A DNA stretch of 64,000 bases from Lachnospiraceae bacterium (GTDB taxonomy: Bacteria; Bacillota; Clostridia; Lachnospirales; Lachnospiraceae): NCBI GenBank assembly GCA_022796475.1, contig JAAWIS010000003.1, positions 1 through 64,000 on the forward strand. Reading direction: 5' to 3'. The translations under genes and the position numbers were made by a program. The notes under the pieces were generated by a model that was not told where the DNA came from, ran no database searches, and worked only from the letters and a program-made list of their open reading frames with translations. Below, piece after piece: positions 16,986 through 22,768 of this stretch (positions are counted from its first letter, which is position 1; each line of letters opens with the position of its first letter).

Positions 16986-17030
16986 GAACAAAGTGTCTTC
17001 GACACCTCAACCCCCTTGCCCCCATTGAGG
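16986..17030. repeat. Left 45-bp direct repeat of the mobile island
   Basis: The sequence beginning GAACAAAGTGTCTTCGACAC and ending GCCCCCATTGAGG recurs at 20006-20050 in the same orientation with only a few differences. It contains a small palindrome, GTGTC-TTC-GACAC. The repeats bracket the XRE/ImmA/Uma2 segment and could be attachment sites or repeat copies used in recombination. Confidence 0.7.
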
Positions 17031-17047
17031 CCGCTGAAAAAGTAGAT

Positions 17048-17096
17048 ATCACCGCCTATATTTGGTATAATGTAATTATTCAGTACAGGCGGTGAT
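17048..17096. repeat. Hairpin that truncates an XRE gene
   Basis: ATCACCGCCT (17048-17057) pairs perfectly with AGGCGGTGAT (17087-17096). On the minus strand an XRE-type coding sequence runs up to this hairpin and then stops making sense, so the hairpin marks a rearrangement junction. Confidence 0.65.
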
Positions 17097-17176
17097 TGTG
17101 TTATCCCAGTTTCTACAGATACTCGGTAGTCTGTTACGCCTTTTTCATCTCTTAAAACGACATACTTTTCATACAT
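17097..17176 (-). pseudogene. Truncated XRE-family repressor, N-terminal fragment
   Basis: From the ATG at 17176 on the minus strand, about 27 codons read MYEKYVVLRDEKGVTDYRVS and then VETGITQS, which is the start of a helix-turn-helix repressor, similar in style to the intact protein at 17301. After ITQS the frame enters the hairpin at 17048-17096 and loses family resemblance although it stays open. I read it as the remnant of a divergently oriented repressor gene cut by recombination. The arrangement of two head-to-head regulators around a shared operator is typical of phage and ICE switches. Confidence 0.6.
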
Positions 17177-17186
17177 ATATTTTCTT

Positions 17187-17287
17187 ATTTCCGAATTTTT
17201 TCATTGACATTACTTCGGAAATCCTTTATAATACAAATTATCCAGATTCATATTAATATCAAGAGCTTGATATTTATGATTTCCGAA
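17187..17287 (+). promoter_or_regulatory. Consensus promoter with three operator half-sites for the XRE gene
   Basis: A perfect sigma-A promoter: TTGACA (17204-17209), 17 bases, TATAAT (17227-17232). The sequence ATTTCCGAA occurs at 17187-17195, inverted at 17214-17222, and again at 17279-17287. The first two form an inverted pair straddling the -35. Such half-sites around a repressor's own promoter point to autorepression by the XRE protein. Confidence 0.8.
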
Positions 17288-17300
17288 ATGAGGTAGGCGC

Positions 17301-18194
17301 ATGTATGATTTATATTGTAAGTTTAGAGATAAAAAATCTCTTAAAGATTCAGACGTGGCAAAAGCAACTGGAATACCACAATCAACTTTTTCTGACTGGA
17401 AAAGCGGAAGAAGCAAACCAAATACAGAAAAATTAATAAAAATTGCAGATTACCTTGATACATTGATAGAATACTTAGATGATTGGAAAAGCGATATTGT
17501 AACTTGCCCGGATTGCGGATTAACATATGATTCTACAAATAAAAGTGATATTATGACGCATGAAGAATGTCATGCAGAATGGAAGCAAGCAACATTGATA
17601 TTCGGAGAATTATTTTGCAATCATGCTATTAGTGAAAAGATAAAAACTAAAAATAGAGTCATAAGCCAAAACGCAAACATCCCACTTAAAGAAAGATACC
17701 AAGCTGCTATTATGGTGCTTAAGTGCTTGTTTTCCAGAAGTGTAGAGCACAGTGGATTTAATCCAAAACATGTTGCATTTGACAAATATGTTGCAATGAT
17801 GCTAAATAATGAAAAATACAGAAAACATCTTGATGATGAACTCTGCCAAAAATTGATTGCTAATTATGGAACCATGGATGGAATAAAAAATGGGAAATCA
17901 ATTTATAACGTGCCTGAATCTCCTGAAACATCAAATAAAAATGGCACACATCGCCAGGGAAAAATTATGCGGTACTATGAACAACTCAACTCCATTGGAA
18001 AGGATGCTGCCACAGAGCAAGCCCGGCTCCTGACCTTGGACGAAAAATATACCATGCCTGATAATATTATTCCATTAAAACAGGATACGGAAGAGCCTAT
18101 GGGAAATGCCGCCCATGTTCGCACTGACCTCCCAGAGTCAGAACTTACTCCTGATCTACAAAGGGAAGATGAAGAAATTTTGAAAAACTTCTAA
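17301..18194 (+). CDS. XRE-family repressor with C2H2 zinc-finger-like motif
   Basis: Protein of 297 residues. Residues about 12-58 are a Cro/CI-type helix-turn-helix (SDVAKATGIPQSTFSDWKSG). Residues 69-91 hold Cys69-x2-Cys72-x14-His87-x3-His91, a C2H2-like zinc-binding pattern, directly after the DNA-binding domain. The rest (about 100-297) is of no family I recognise, with a Glu/Asp-rich tail. GAGG precedes the ATG. It has a consensus promoter flanked by repeated half-sites, so it should repress itself. The adjacent ImmA-like gene, 13 bases downstream, is the usual protease partner that inactivates such repressors in ICEs and prophages. A/T-rich codon use differs from the chromosomal neighbours, a sign of transfer. 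Confidence 0.82.
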   Translation: MYDLYCKFRDKKSLKDSDVAKATGIPQSTFSDWKSGRSKPNTEKLIKIADYLDTLIEYLDDWKSDIVTCPDCGLTYDSTNKSDIMTHEECHAEWKQATLIFGELFCNHAISEKIKTKNRVISQNANIPLKERYQAAIMVLKCLFSRSVEHSGFNPKHVAFDKYVAMMLNNEKYRKHLDDELCQKLIANYGTMDGIKNGKSIYNVPESPETSNKNGTHRQGKIMRYYEQLNSIGKDAATEQARLLTLDEKYTMPDNIIPLKQDTEEPMGNAAHVRTDLPESELTPDLQREDEEILKNF

Positions 18195-18207
18195 GGGGTG
18201 ATACACT

Positions 18208-18582
18208 TTGACTTATGACGAATTACTTATAGAAGCGAATAATAATGGACTTATTGTGAAAGAAAAACCACTTAAATTTTATGACGGAAGAATAAACGGA
18301 AGAAAGATAGCTATACGACAAAGTATTCCTTCGTTGAAAAAGAAAGCTTGTGTTTTAGCTGAGGAAATTGGGCATTTTCATACTAATACCAAGGACATTC
18401 TGGATCAACAACAAGTTATTAGCAAAAAGCTGGAACGTGCTGGAAGAATGTGGGCTTACGATAAACTCATTGGACTGTCTGGCATTATCCGGGGTTACCG
18501 TGCCAGATGCCAAAATCGTCATGAACTTGCAGAATTGCTGGGAGTCACAGATTGGGATAGAATAAACTATGAATATTTTTAA
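18208..18582 (+). CDS. ImmA/IrrE-family (DUF955) metallopeptidase-like protein
   Basis: Short protein of 124 residues. The LAEEIGHFHTN segment (near residues 50-60) matches the ImmA-family metal-binding helix in the form common in phage-encoded members, where the first His of HExxH is not present. ImmA proteins cleave the cognate XRE repressor after a stress signal. It starts with TTG at 18208, well supported by AAGGGGTG seven bases upstream. It lies 13 bases after the repressor, fitting a two-gene switch. It is shorter than the usual 140-180 residues and the C-terminus departs from the family pattern, so it may be clipped by a frameshift. Confidence 0.78.
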   Translation: MTYDELLIEANNNGLIVKEKPLKFYDGRINGRKIAIRQSIPSLKKKACVLAEEIGHFHTNTKDILDQQQVISKKLERAGRMWAYDKLIGLSGIIRGYRARCQNRHELAELLGVTDWDRINYEYF

Positions 18583-19025
18583 AAATATTTTTAATATCGC
18601 AAAACCGGAAAATACCATTTCATCAAAAAGTTATGTTCAAAATATATTCCCGATGATTCATGGGAGCAAGATGGAAATAAAAGTATTGTACTTGATGGAA
18701 AATTTGATTTAAAAAATTTTTCCAATCACGAAGTAGATACGATAAAACATGTTTTAAATGTGGTTAAAACAAAATATCCTGTCGAGTATTGTTCGATTTA
18801 TTTGCTGTTTCGATTGCTTATGAATCAAAGGGGGCATTTTTCAGAAAAGAAGCCATAGATTATTTTGAAAAATCAGAACAATATATTTCGCCTAGATTTA
18901 TGCGCGAATTTCTTTCTTATATGCCCCTCCATGTTTATACCATGTTTTCAAAGCTATATGAACAGGAACACAATTATCAAAGAGCTATTGAATTGATAAA
19001 ACTTGCTAAAACGAAAGCAAAGTAA
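18569..19025 (+). pseudogene. Frameshifted hypothetical gene with TPR-like end
   Basis: Coding sense can be followed across three frames. The first, from the ATG at 18569, begins MNIFKNIFNIAKPEN; the second carries WEQDGNKSIVLDGKFDLKNF; the third is open from 18789 (TTG) to 19025 and encodes a helical segment ending HNYQRAIELIKLAKTKAK, which looks like a tetratricopeptide-type helix pair. At least two frameshifts separate them, and no ribosome-binding site precedes the later frames. It overlaps the end of the ImmA-like gene. I read it as one decayed island gene of unknown function; the third segment could still be expressed as a 78-residue peptide, but this is unlikely. Confidence 0.55.
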
Positions 19026-19099
19026 CCGAAATCTAAATGACCCTTGAAAATGAAGTGCGGAGGATTAAGGCTAGGATTGAGGGAATTGCATAGGGATAG

Positions 19100-19249
19100 T
19101 ATATTAAATACCTGCACCATGACAACATAATGTGCTTACCCGGAGAAAATGGACTGATTTCCCTTAACCCGAACTACCCGCAGCTTACGGCTGATGGGAA
19201 CGGGATTGCCGTATTAGGAAAGGTGCTGGGGAAGGCAGAGGAAAATTAA
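19100..19249 (+). pseudogene. Remnant of a LexA/CI-like S24 repressor C-terminus
   Basis: An open frame from 19100 to the TAA at 19247 encodes YLHHDNIMCLPGENGLISLN, then PNYPQL and IAVLGKVLGKAEEN. The pattern of NPNYP followed by hydrophobic-LGKV is that of the last strands of peptidase S24 (LexA/CI-type) domains. There is no start codon with a ribosome-binding site and no N-terminal part. A tiny frame at 19037-19093 (MTLENEVRRIKARIEGIA) precedes it and may be another remnant. Together with the genes around it, this points to a decayed prophage or ICE immunity region. Confidence 0.55.
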
Positions 19250-19268
19250 ACCAAAGGAGGTCACTATA

Positions 19269-19823
19269 ATGGCATTACCACAAAAACAATCCTATACCGC
19301 TGAAGATTATTGGAATCTTCCGGAAGATGTACGAGCAGAGCTAATCGATGACCAGATTTATTACCAGGCCGCACCCAGCCGGATACACCAGGAGATTTTG
19401 ATGGAACTCTCTACAATTATTCGTAACTATATCCGTTCCAAAAAGAGTTCCTGTAAAGTTTATCCTGCCCCATTTGCTGTCAACCTTTCCACAAATAGCG
19501 AAAAAAATATTGTAGAACCTGATATAAGCGTTATTTGCGACCACAGTAAACTTACAGACAAAGGCTGCTCCGGACCCCCAGACTGGATCATTGAAATCGT
19601 ATCTCCCGGCAATCCAGGGCATGATTTTATCCACAAATTAAACCTGTATGCCAAATCCGGAGTGCGGGAATATTGGATTGTAGATCCTCGGACAGAAACT
19701 ATTCTGGTATACTATTTGGAGCAAAAAGAGCTTAGCGTAAAGACCTACACATTTCAAGACAAAATAAAAGTTAATATCTATGAGGACTTTATAATTGATT
19801 TCCACGAATTGGATTTAAGCTGA
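19269..19823 (+). CDS. Uma2-family PD-(D/E)XK nuclease-like protein
   Basis: Protein of 184 residues with the full Uma2 (DUF820) pattern: AELIDDQIYYQAAPS near residue 25, VEPDISVIC near 85, and PDWIIEIVSPGNPGHDFIHK leading to LNLYAKSGVREYWIVDP. The Asp, Glu and Lys of the restriction-endonuclease-like core are present in these blocks. Uma2 proteins are widespread in cyanobacteria and Firmicutes and often lie in mobile or defence-rich regions; their substrate is not settled. AAAGGAGG is perfectly placed. It is the last intact gene of the island and is followed by a strong terminator. Confidence 0.88.
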   Translation: MALPQKQSYTAEDYWNLPEDVRAELIDDQIYYQAAPSRIHQEILMELSTIIRNYIRSKKSSCKVYPAPFAVNLSTNSEKNIVEPDISVICDHSKLTDKGCSGPPDWIIEIVSPGNPGHDFIHKLNLYAKSGVREYWIVDPRTETILVYYLEQKELSVKTYTFQDKIKVNIYEDFIIDFHELDLS

Positions 19824-19901
19824 AAAGAGGCATATCTTAACGACATACAGCTATCATTTCAACAATATATGCAAAATCAACAGACTAAAGTCCATAAGAA
19901 T

Positions 19902-19942
19902 AAATGCCAGGCCTTGATTTTTCAAGATTCCTGGCATTTTTT
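19902..19942 (+). terminator. Rho-independent terminator after the Uma2 gene
   Basis: AAATGCCAGG (19902-19911) pairs perfectly with CCTGGCATTT (19930-19939), with an inner CTTGA/TCAAG pairing, followed by a run of six T from 19937. The gap 19824-20433 otherwise holds the right direct repeat, a second terminator, a transposase fragment and a palindromic element. Confidence 0.85.
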
Positions 19943-20005
19943 ATATATGTATTTATCTTTGCTTGGGTTATCGTTTTTCTTATAACATTCTTTCAGCTTT
20001 TCTTT

Positions 20006-20050
20006 GAACAAAGTGTCTTCGATACCTCAACCCCTAGCCCCCATTATGAG
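20006..20050. repeat. Right 45-bp direct repeat of the mobile island
   Basis: Direct repeat of 16986-17030; the first 28 bases differ at a single position, and the following GCCCCCATT..GAGG block is also shared. Together the two define a segment of about 3.0 kb. The right half of this copy also forms part of the terminator at 20029. Confidence 0.7.
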
Positions 20051-20072
20051 GGAATTAGGGGTTCCTTTTTTT
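20029..20072 (+). terminator. Terminator-like hairpin overlapping the right repeat
   Basis: AACCCCTA (20029-20036) pairs with TAGGGGTT (20056-20063); GCCCCC and GAGGG add inner pairing. A run of seven T follows at 20066-20072. It is a good intrinsic terminator on the plus strand. Confidence 0.75.
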
Positions 20073-20096
20073 ATCGTTTTCCTGCATAATGTTCCC

Positions 20097-20237
20097 ATGA
20101 GCGTACTACAGGATATTTTTAGAAACCATTATGAAGAAATGATTTATACATTACACCCACGTCAGTCTGTGGTAGAGATCGTGGATAAAAAGATCAACTG
20201 TGGTAACCCTTCTCTTAGCGGGGCCATGTATGGCTGC
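20097..20237 (+). pseudogene. Fragment of an IS91-type transposase (zinc-binding N-terminus)
   Basis: From the ATG at 20097 the frame reads MSVLQDIFRNHYEEM, then VDKKINCGNPSLSGAMYGC. The spacing of the aromatic start, the INCGNP and the GAMYGC block fits the N-terminal zinc-binding domain of IS91-family transposases, where CGDP..G.A.Y.CP.C is usual. The second half of the zinc site and the whole catalytic domain are missing; the sequence passes straight into the palindromic element at 20238. The longer open frame from 20004 is not real. Confidence 0.62.
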
Positions 20238-20347
20238 CAAAAGAGTGCGATGCACCCGCTCTATACCATATATTGATGTGCAAATTTATTTGTAATAACA
20301 ATATATGGTATGAGCGTAGCGCCAAAGGTGCTTTTGACACCCTAATC
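20238..20347. mobile_element. MITE-like palindromic element, copy lacking its left tip
   Basis: From CACCCGCTCTATACCATATA through ATATATGGTATGAGCGTAGC to GACACCCTAATC this is almost identical to the element at 60015-60135. The right terminal repeat TTTGACACCCTAATC is intact; the left one is missing or diverged, replaced by the end of the transposase fragment. The flank TTATAAAGG matches the CTATAAAG flank of the other copy. Confidence 0.7.
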
Positions 20348-20361
20348 TTATAAAGGAAAAC

Positions 20362-20399
20362 GCTGGTGCTTCGCGACTTTTCGTCGTAAAAGCACCAGC
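20362..20399 (-). terminator. Terminator of kduI
   Basis: GCTGGTGCTT (20362-20371) pairs perfectly with AAGCACCAGC (20390-20399). On the minus strand, just beyond the kduI stop, the hairpin is followed by GTTTTCC. A second internal stem (CGCGA/TCGTCG) is imperfect. Confidence 0.7.
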
Positions 20400-20433
20400 C
20401 TCTGCTGATCAGTATGAAACTGCTTCTTCCTAA

Positions 20434-21276
20434 TTACCGCAGCTCAGTAGTTGGAATGGTATCCATATCATCAAATGCCTGATTCTCACCGCCCATAGCC
20501 CAGATAAATGTATAATTGGAAGTCCCTGCTCCAGAGTGGATGCTCCAGGATGGACTAATCACTGCCTGCTCATTCTGCATCACAATATGACGAGTTTCCT
20601 TGCCCTCACCCATCATATGGAAAACCACGTTATCCTTTGGAACCTCGAAATACATGTACACTTCCATCCTTCTCTCATGAGTGTGGCTTGGCATGGTATT
20701 CCATACGCTTCCTGGCTCCAGCTCCGTCATTCCCATGGAAAGCTGGCAGGTTGGCAGCACATCTGGATGGATAAACTGATTGATAGTACGCTTGTTGGAA
20801 GTTTCCATGGCTCCTAAAGGACGTTTTACTGCCTTTTCAATTGGCAGGTAAGTGGTCTGATACCTGCAGTGAGCCGGAGCGCTGACCATATAAAACTTAG
20901 CCGGATTTGCCGGATCATCACTTGCAAAGGTTACGTTCTTCGTTCCCTGAGTAATATACAGACAATCCTTATAATTCATATGGAAGGTTTCTTCATCAGC
21001 CTTAATGGTTCCGGCTCCTCCGATATTAAAAATACCAAGTTCTCTTCTCTCCAGGAAGTAGCTGGTTCCGAAGTTTGCCCATATATCAATTCCCTTATCA
21101 ATGGATACCTCTTCTGTGGTAGGCATACAGCCTAATGTTACCATACGATCCACATGGGAGTACACGGCAGTTACCTCATTTTCCACATATAAGCTCTCAA
21201 TCAGGAACTCATCACGGATTTCTTCGGTGGTATAACGCTTAAAATCTTTCTGGTTGCAGGAATAACGAATCTCCAT
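20434..21276 (-). CDS. kduI: 5-keto-4-deoxyuronate isomerase
   Basis: Cytoplasmic isomerase of 280 residues, the usual family length, converting 4-deoxy-L-threo-5-hexosulose uronate to 3-deoxy-D-glycero-2,5-hexodiulosonate in pectin and glycosaminoglycan breakdown. The cupin metal site is visible in MPSHTHERRMEVYMYFE (two His and the Glu), and the family block SWSIHSGAGTSNYTFIWAMG near the C-terminus is present. It stands alone: no kduD, pectate lyase or uronyl hydrolase is adjacent. AGGAGG lies upstream, and a 24-bp palindrome near 21372 may be its operator. Confidence 0.95.
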   Translation of the reverse strand: MEIRYSCNQKDFKRYTTEEIRDEFLIESLYVENEVTAVYSHVDRMVTLGCMPTTEEVSIDKGIDIWANFGTSYFLERRELGIFNIGGAGTIKADEETFHMNYKDCLYITQGTKNVTFASDDPANPAKFYMVSAPAHCRYQTTYLPIEKAVKRPLGAMETSNKRTINQFIHPDVLPTCQLSMGMTELEPGSVWNTMPSHTHERRMEVYMYFEVPKDNVVFHMMGEGKETRHIVMQNEQAVISPSWSIHSGAGTSNYTFIWAMGGENQAFDDMDTIPTTELR

Positions 21277-21371
21277 AAAAATATTTCCTCCTTGTCACCT
21301 GGACGCTTATCTTGTTACTTACAATGTATCACAATATGGACGGAAAAACAAGAGGGGAAAGGCATATTTTT

Positions 21372-21395
21372 AATACAAATTATTAATTTTGTATT
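21372..21395. promoter_or_regulatory. 24-bp palindrome upstream of kduI, candidate operator
   Basis: AATACAAA (21372-21379) and TTTGTATT (21388-21395) flank an A/T centre. On the minus strand it overlaps a plausible TTGAAT-17-TATTAA promoter. The arrangement suggests regulation of kduI, but the regulator is not encoded nearby. Confidence 0.5.
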
Positions 21396-21415
21396 CAATT
21401 TTTATTATTTGCATA

Positions 21416-21970
21416 CTAAATCAGCTTAACACCGTAAACTTGGCTGTAGATTTCCCCCTTGTACGGAAGGAATTGTTCTTCGCTTACTGCCTCCGGCCAG
21501 CTCATGATCCACAGCGGGATAGGGCGATCCCCTTCTTTAAGGGGCATTTGTTCGTAGAAAAAATGATTGGTCACGAAACCACATCGATGATAAAACTGCT
21601 CCCGCCTTCCGGTCATAGGATCGATTTGGTTCACTGGCTCGATTTCCAAAAACAGAGGCTTTCCTTTTTCCCGCCCTTCCTCTATGCATTCCTGAATTAA
21701 CTGGCAGCCATAGCCTTTTCCCCGGCATGATGCTGTGGTAGCCAGATGCTCAAGAAAAATGCAGGAATCCAGCACCCAGTAGCCTAAAAAGGCAATAATT
21801 GGTCCCTGTCCGCTTTTATTTTCTCTGACTGCACGAAGATGATATCTGGTATTTTCCAAAACCCTTCGCTGCCCTTCCTTTGAGCGTTTCTCCGCGTCCG
21901 GAAATGCTTCCTCGTAAATCTGGTAAATTTCTTCAAACTGATCCAGCGGCTGTTTCAACAGCATCTTCAT
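21416..21970 (-). CDS. GNAT-family N-acetyltransferase
   Basis: Protein of about 184 residues. The acetyl-CoA binding loop is TTASCRGKGYGCQLIQECIEE (motif A, R-x-x-G-x-G) near residue 80-100, and motif B includes QFYHRCGFV. The fold is that of the GNAT superfamily; the acceptor substrate cannot be told. AAGGGAG abuts the first ATG but is well spaced for the second ATG at 21964, which may be the true start. It lies about 45 bases downstream of the truncated DUF2871 gene and may be cotranscribed with it. Confidence 0.82.
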   Translation of the reverse strand: MKMLLKQPLDQFEEIYQIYEEAFPDAEKRSKEGQRRVLENTRYHLRAVRENKSGQGPIIAFLGYWVLDSCIFLEHLATTASCRGKGYGCQLIQECIEEGREKGKPLFLEIEPVNQIDPMTGRREQFYHRCGFVTNHFFYEQMPLKEGDRPIPLWIMSWPEAVSEEQFLPYKGEIYSQVYGVKLI

Positions 21971-22015
21971 TCTCCCTTCTGGTTTTGATTACTGTGAAAG
22001 CTTGGCGCTCCGTCG

Positions 22016-22270
22016 TCAAGCTGTGGGAAAACGGGGCCGCGAAACGGCAACTTCCATATCCGTTTTCTGTTCTGAAAAGGAAAATGACTTTTCTGCAAGC
22101 ATAAGTACAAGGAAAAAGACCATACCCAGTAAAAAATAATGTGTGTGCATAAGGGATAAATTCGTTTTATCGGTAAAATGACTGAATTTCGTAAGCTCTC
22201 GATAAAATACCCCAAAGATCATAGCAATGACAGCATAGACCAATGCCATATTTGCATAACGCTTTTCCAT
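22016..22270 (-). pseudogene. Truncated DUF2871 membrane protein
   Basis: Starts like the DUF2871 family: ALVYAVIAMIFGVFYRELTK (first membrane segment) and then LSLMHTHYFLLGMVFFLVLMLAEKSF. The family normally has about 130 residues and four membrane segments; here only 84 residues and two segments remain. The last 17 codons are encoded by a dispersed 46-bp repeat (22023-22069) that also occurs at 61473-61518, so the 3' half appears lost at a repeat junction. It may still make a short membrane protein. AGGAGG precedes the ATG. Confidence 0.65.
22023..22069 (+). repeat. Dispersed 46-bp repeat, copy in the DUF2871 gene end
   Basis: Begins GTGGGAAAACG and ends CTTCCATATCCGTTTTCTG. The complement of 61473-61518 has the same ends and a diverged middle. 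The two copies lie about 39 kb apart. Confidence 0.65.
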
Positions 22271-22424
22271 TTCATTTTCCTCCTGTTATCGAATATCTGC
22301 TCTCGGAAACTTCGAGAATACATTAATTTTGCTGCCGCTACCCCCTTCTGTCAAACAGAATCTTCACTGTTCCCTTGCATTCCCACCTGTTTTCTGTTAC
22401 CATAGAAATCAGGAGGTGAGCACT

Positions 22425-22598
22425 ATGGATATTTCTTCCATATCTTTTTCAATGCCGTCTGGCAATGTAACAAATGCCATTGATGTTGCCCTGCTCTCAA
22501 AAGTCCTTGACACCGTTGAGGAAAGCGGCGACGCGCTGACACAAATGATGGAAGCTGTGGCAACTGGATTAGGTCAGCATATTGATCTGCGAGCCTAG
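22425..22598 (+). CDS. YjfB-family putative motility peptide
   Basis: Small protein of 57 residues beginning MDISSISFSMPSGNV and ending GLGQHIDLRA. The MDI start, the central helix and the GQxxDIR-like C-terminus match the YjfB family, which is found in flagellated and non-flagellated Firmicutes and named a putative motility protein; the function is unknown. I take the ATG at 22425 because AGGAGGTGAG is ideally spaced; a longer frame upstream lacks such a signal. It stands alone, without flagellar genes in the window. Confidence 0.8.
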   Translation: MDISSISFSMPSGNVTNAIDVALLSKVLDTVEESGDALTQMMEAVATGLGQHIDLRA

Positions 22599-22622
22599 TG
22601 TGCTGACAGCACACGAAAGAAA

Positions 22623-22734
22623 ACAAAGGGGTTGTTGCAAAACCCGGCATTCTTGCCATATATAGCAGAAATCATTGGATCTCCAGACTATATATGGTGT
22701 AGTTTCAGCCGTTTTGCAGCAGCCCCCTTGTTTT
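22623..22734. repeat. Dispersed ~100-bp hairpin element, copy 3, likely bidirectional terminator
   Basis: ACAAAGGGGTTGTTGCAAAAC (in part) at 22623-22643 is inverted as GTTTTGCAGCAGCCCCC at 22711-22727, followed by TTGTTTTTT. Inner arms CCATATATAG and CTATATATGG also pair. It lies between the convergent yjfB-like and nfnB genes. The T-run on the plus strand makes it a credible terminator here, though other copies lie in divergent or tandem gaps. Confidence 0.8.
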
Positions 22735-22768
22735 TTGCAGTCATCTATCCGGTCAGACATGCACCGGC

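Noticed and set aside
16661..17176. A 171-codon minus-strand frame as one gene
   Set aside because: Only the first 27 codons look like protein; the rest crosses a hairpin, a direct repeat and the EamA gene in another frame.
20004..20276. A 90-codon open frame as a gene
   Set aside because: Its first third is the direct repeat and terminator, its last part is the palindromic element; only the middle resembles a transposase fragment.
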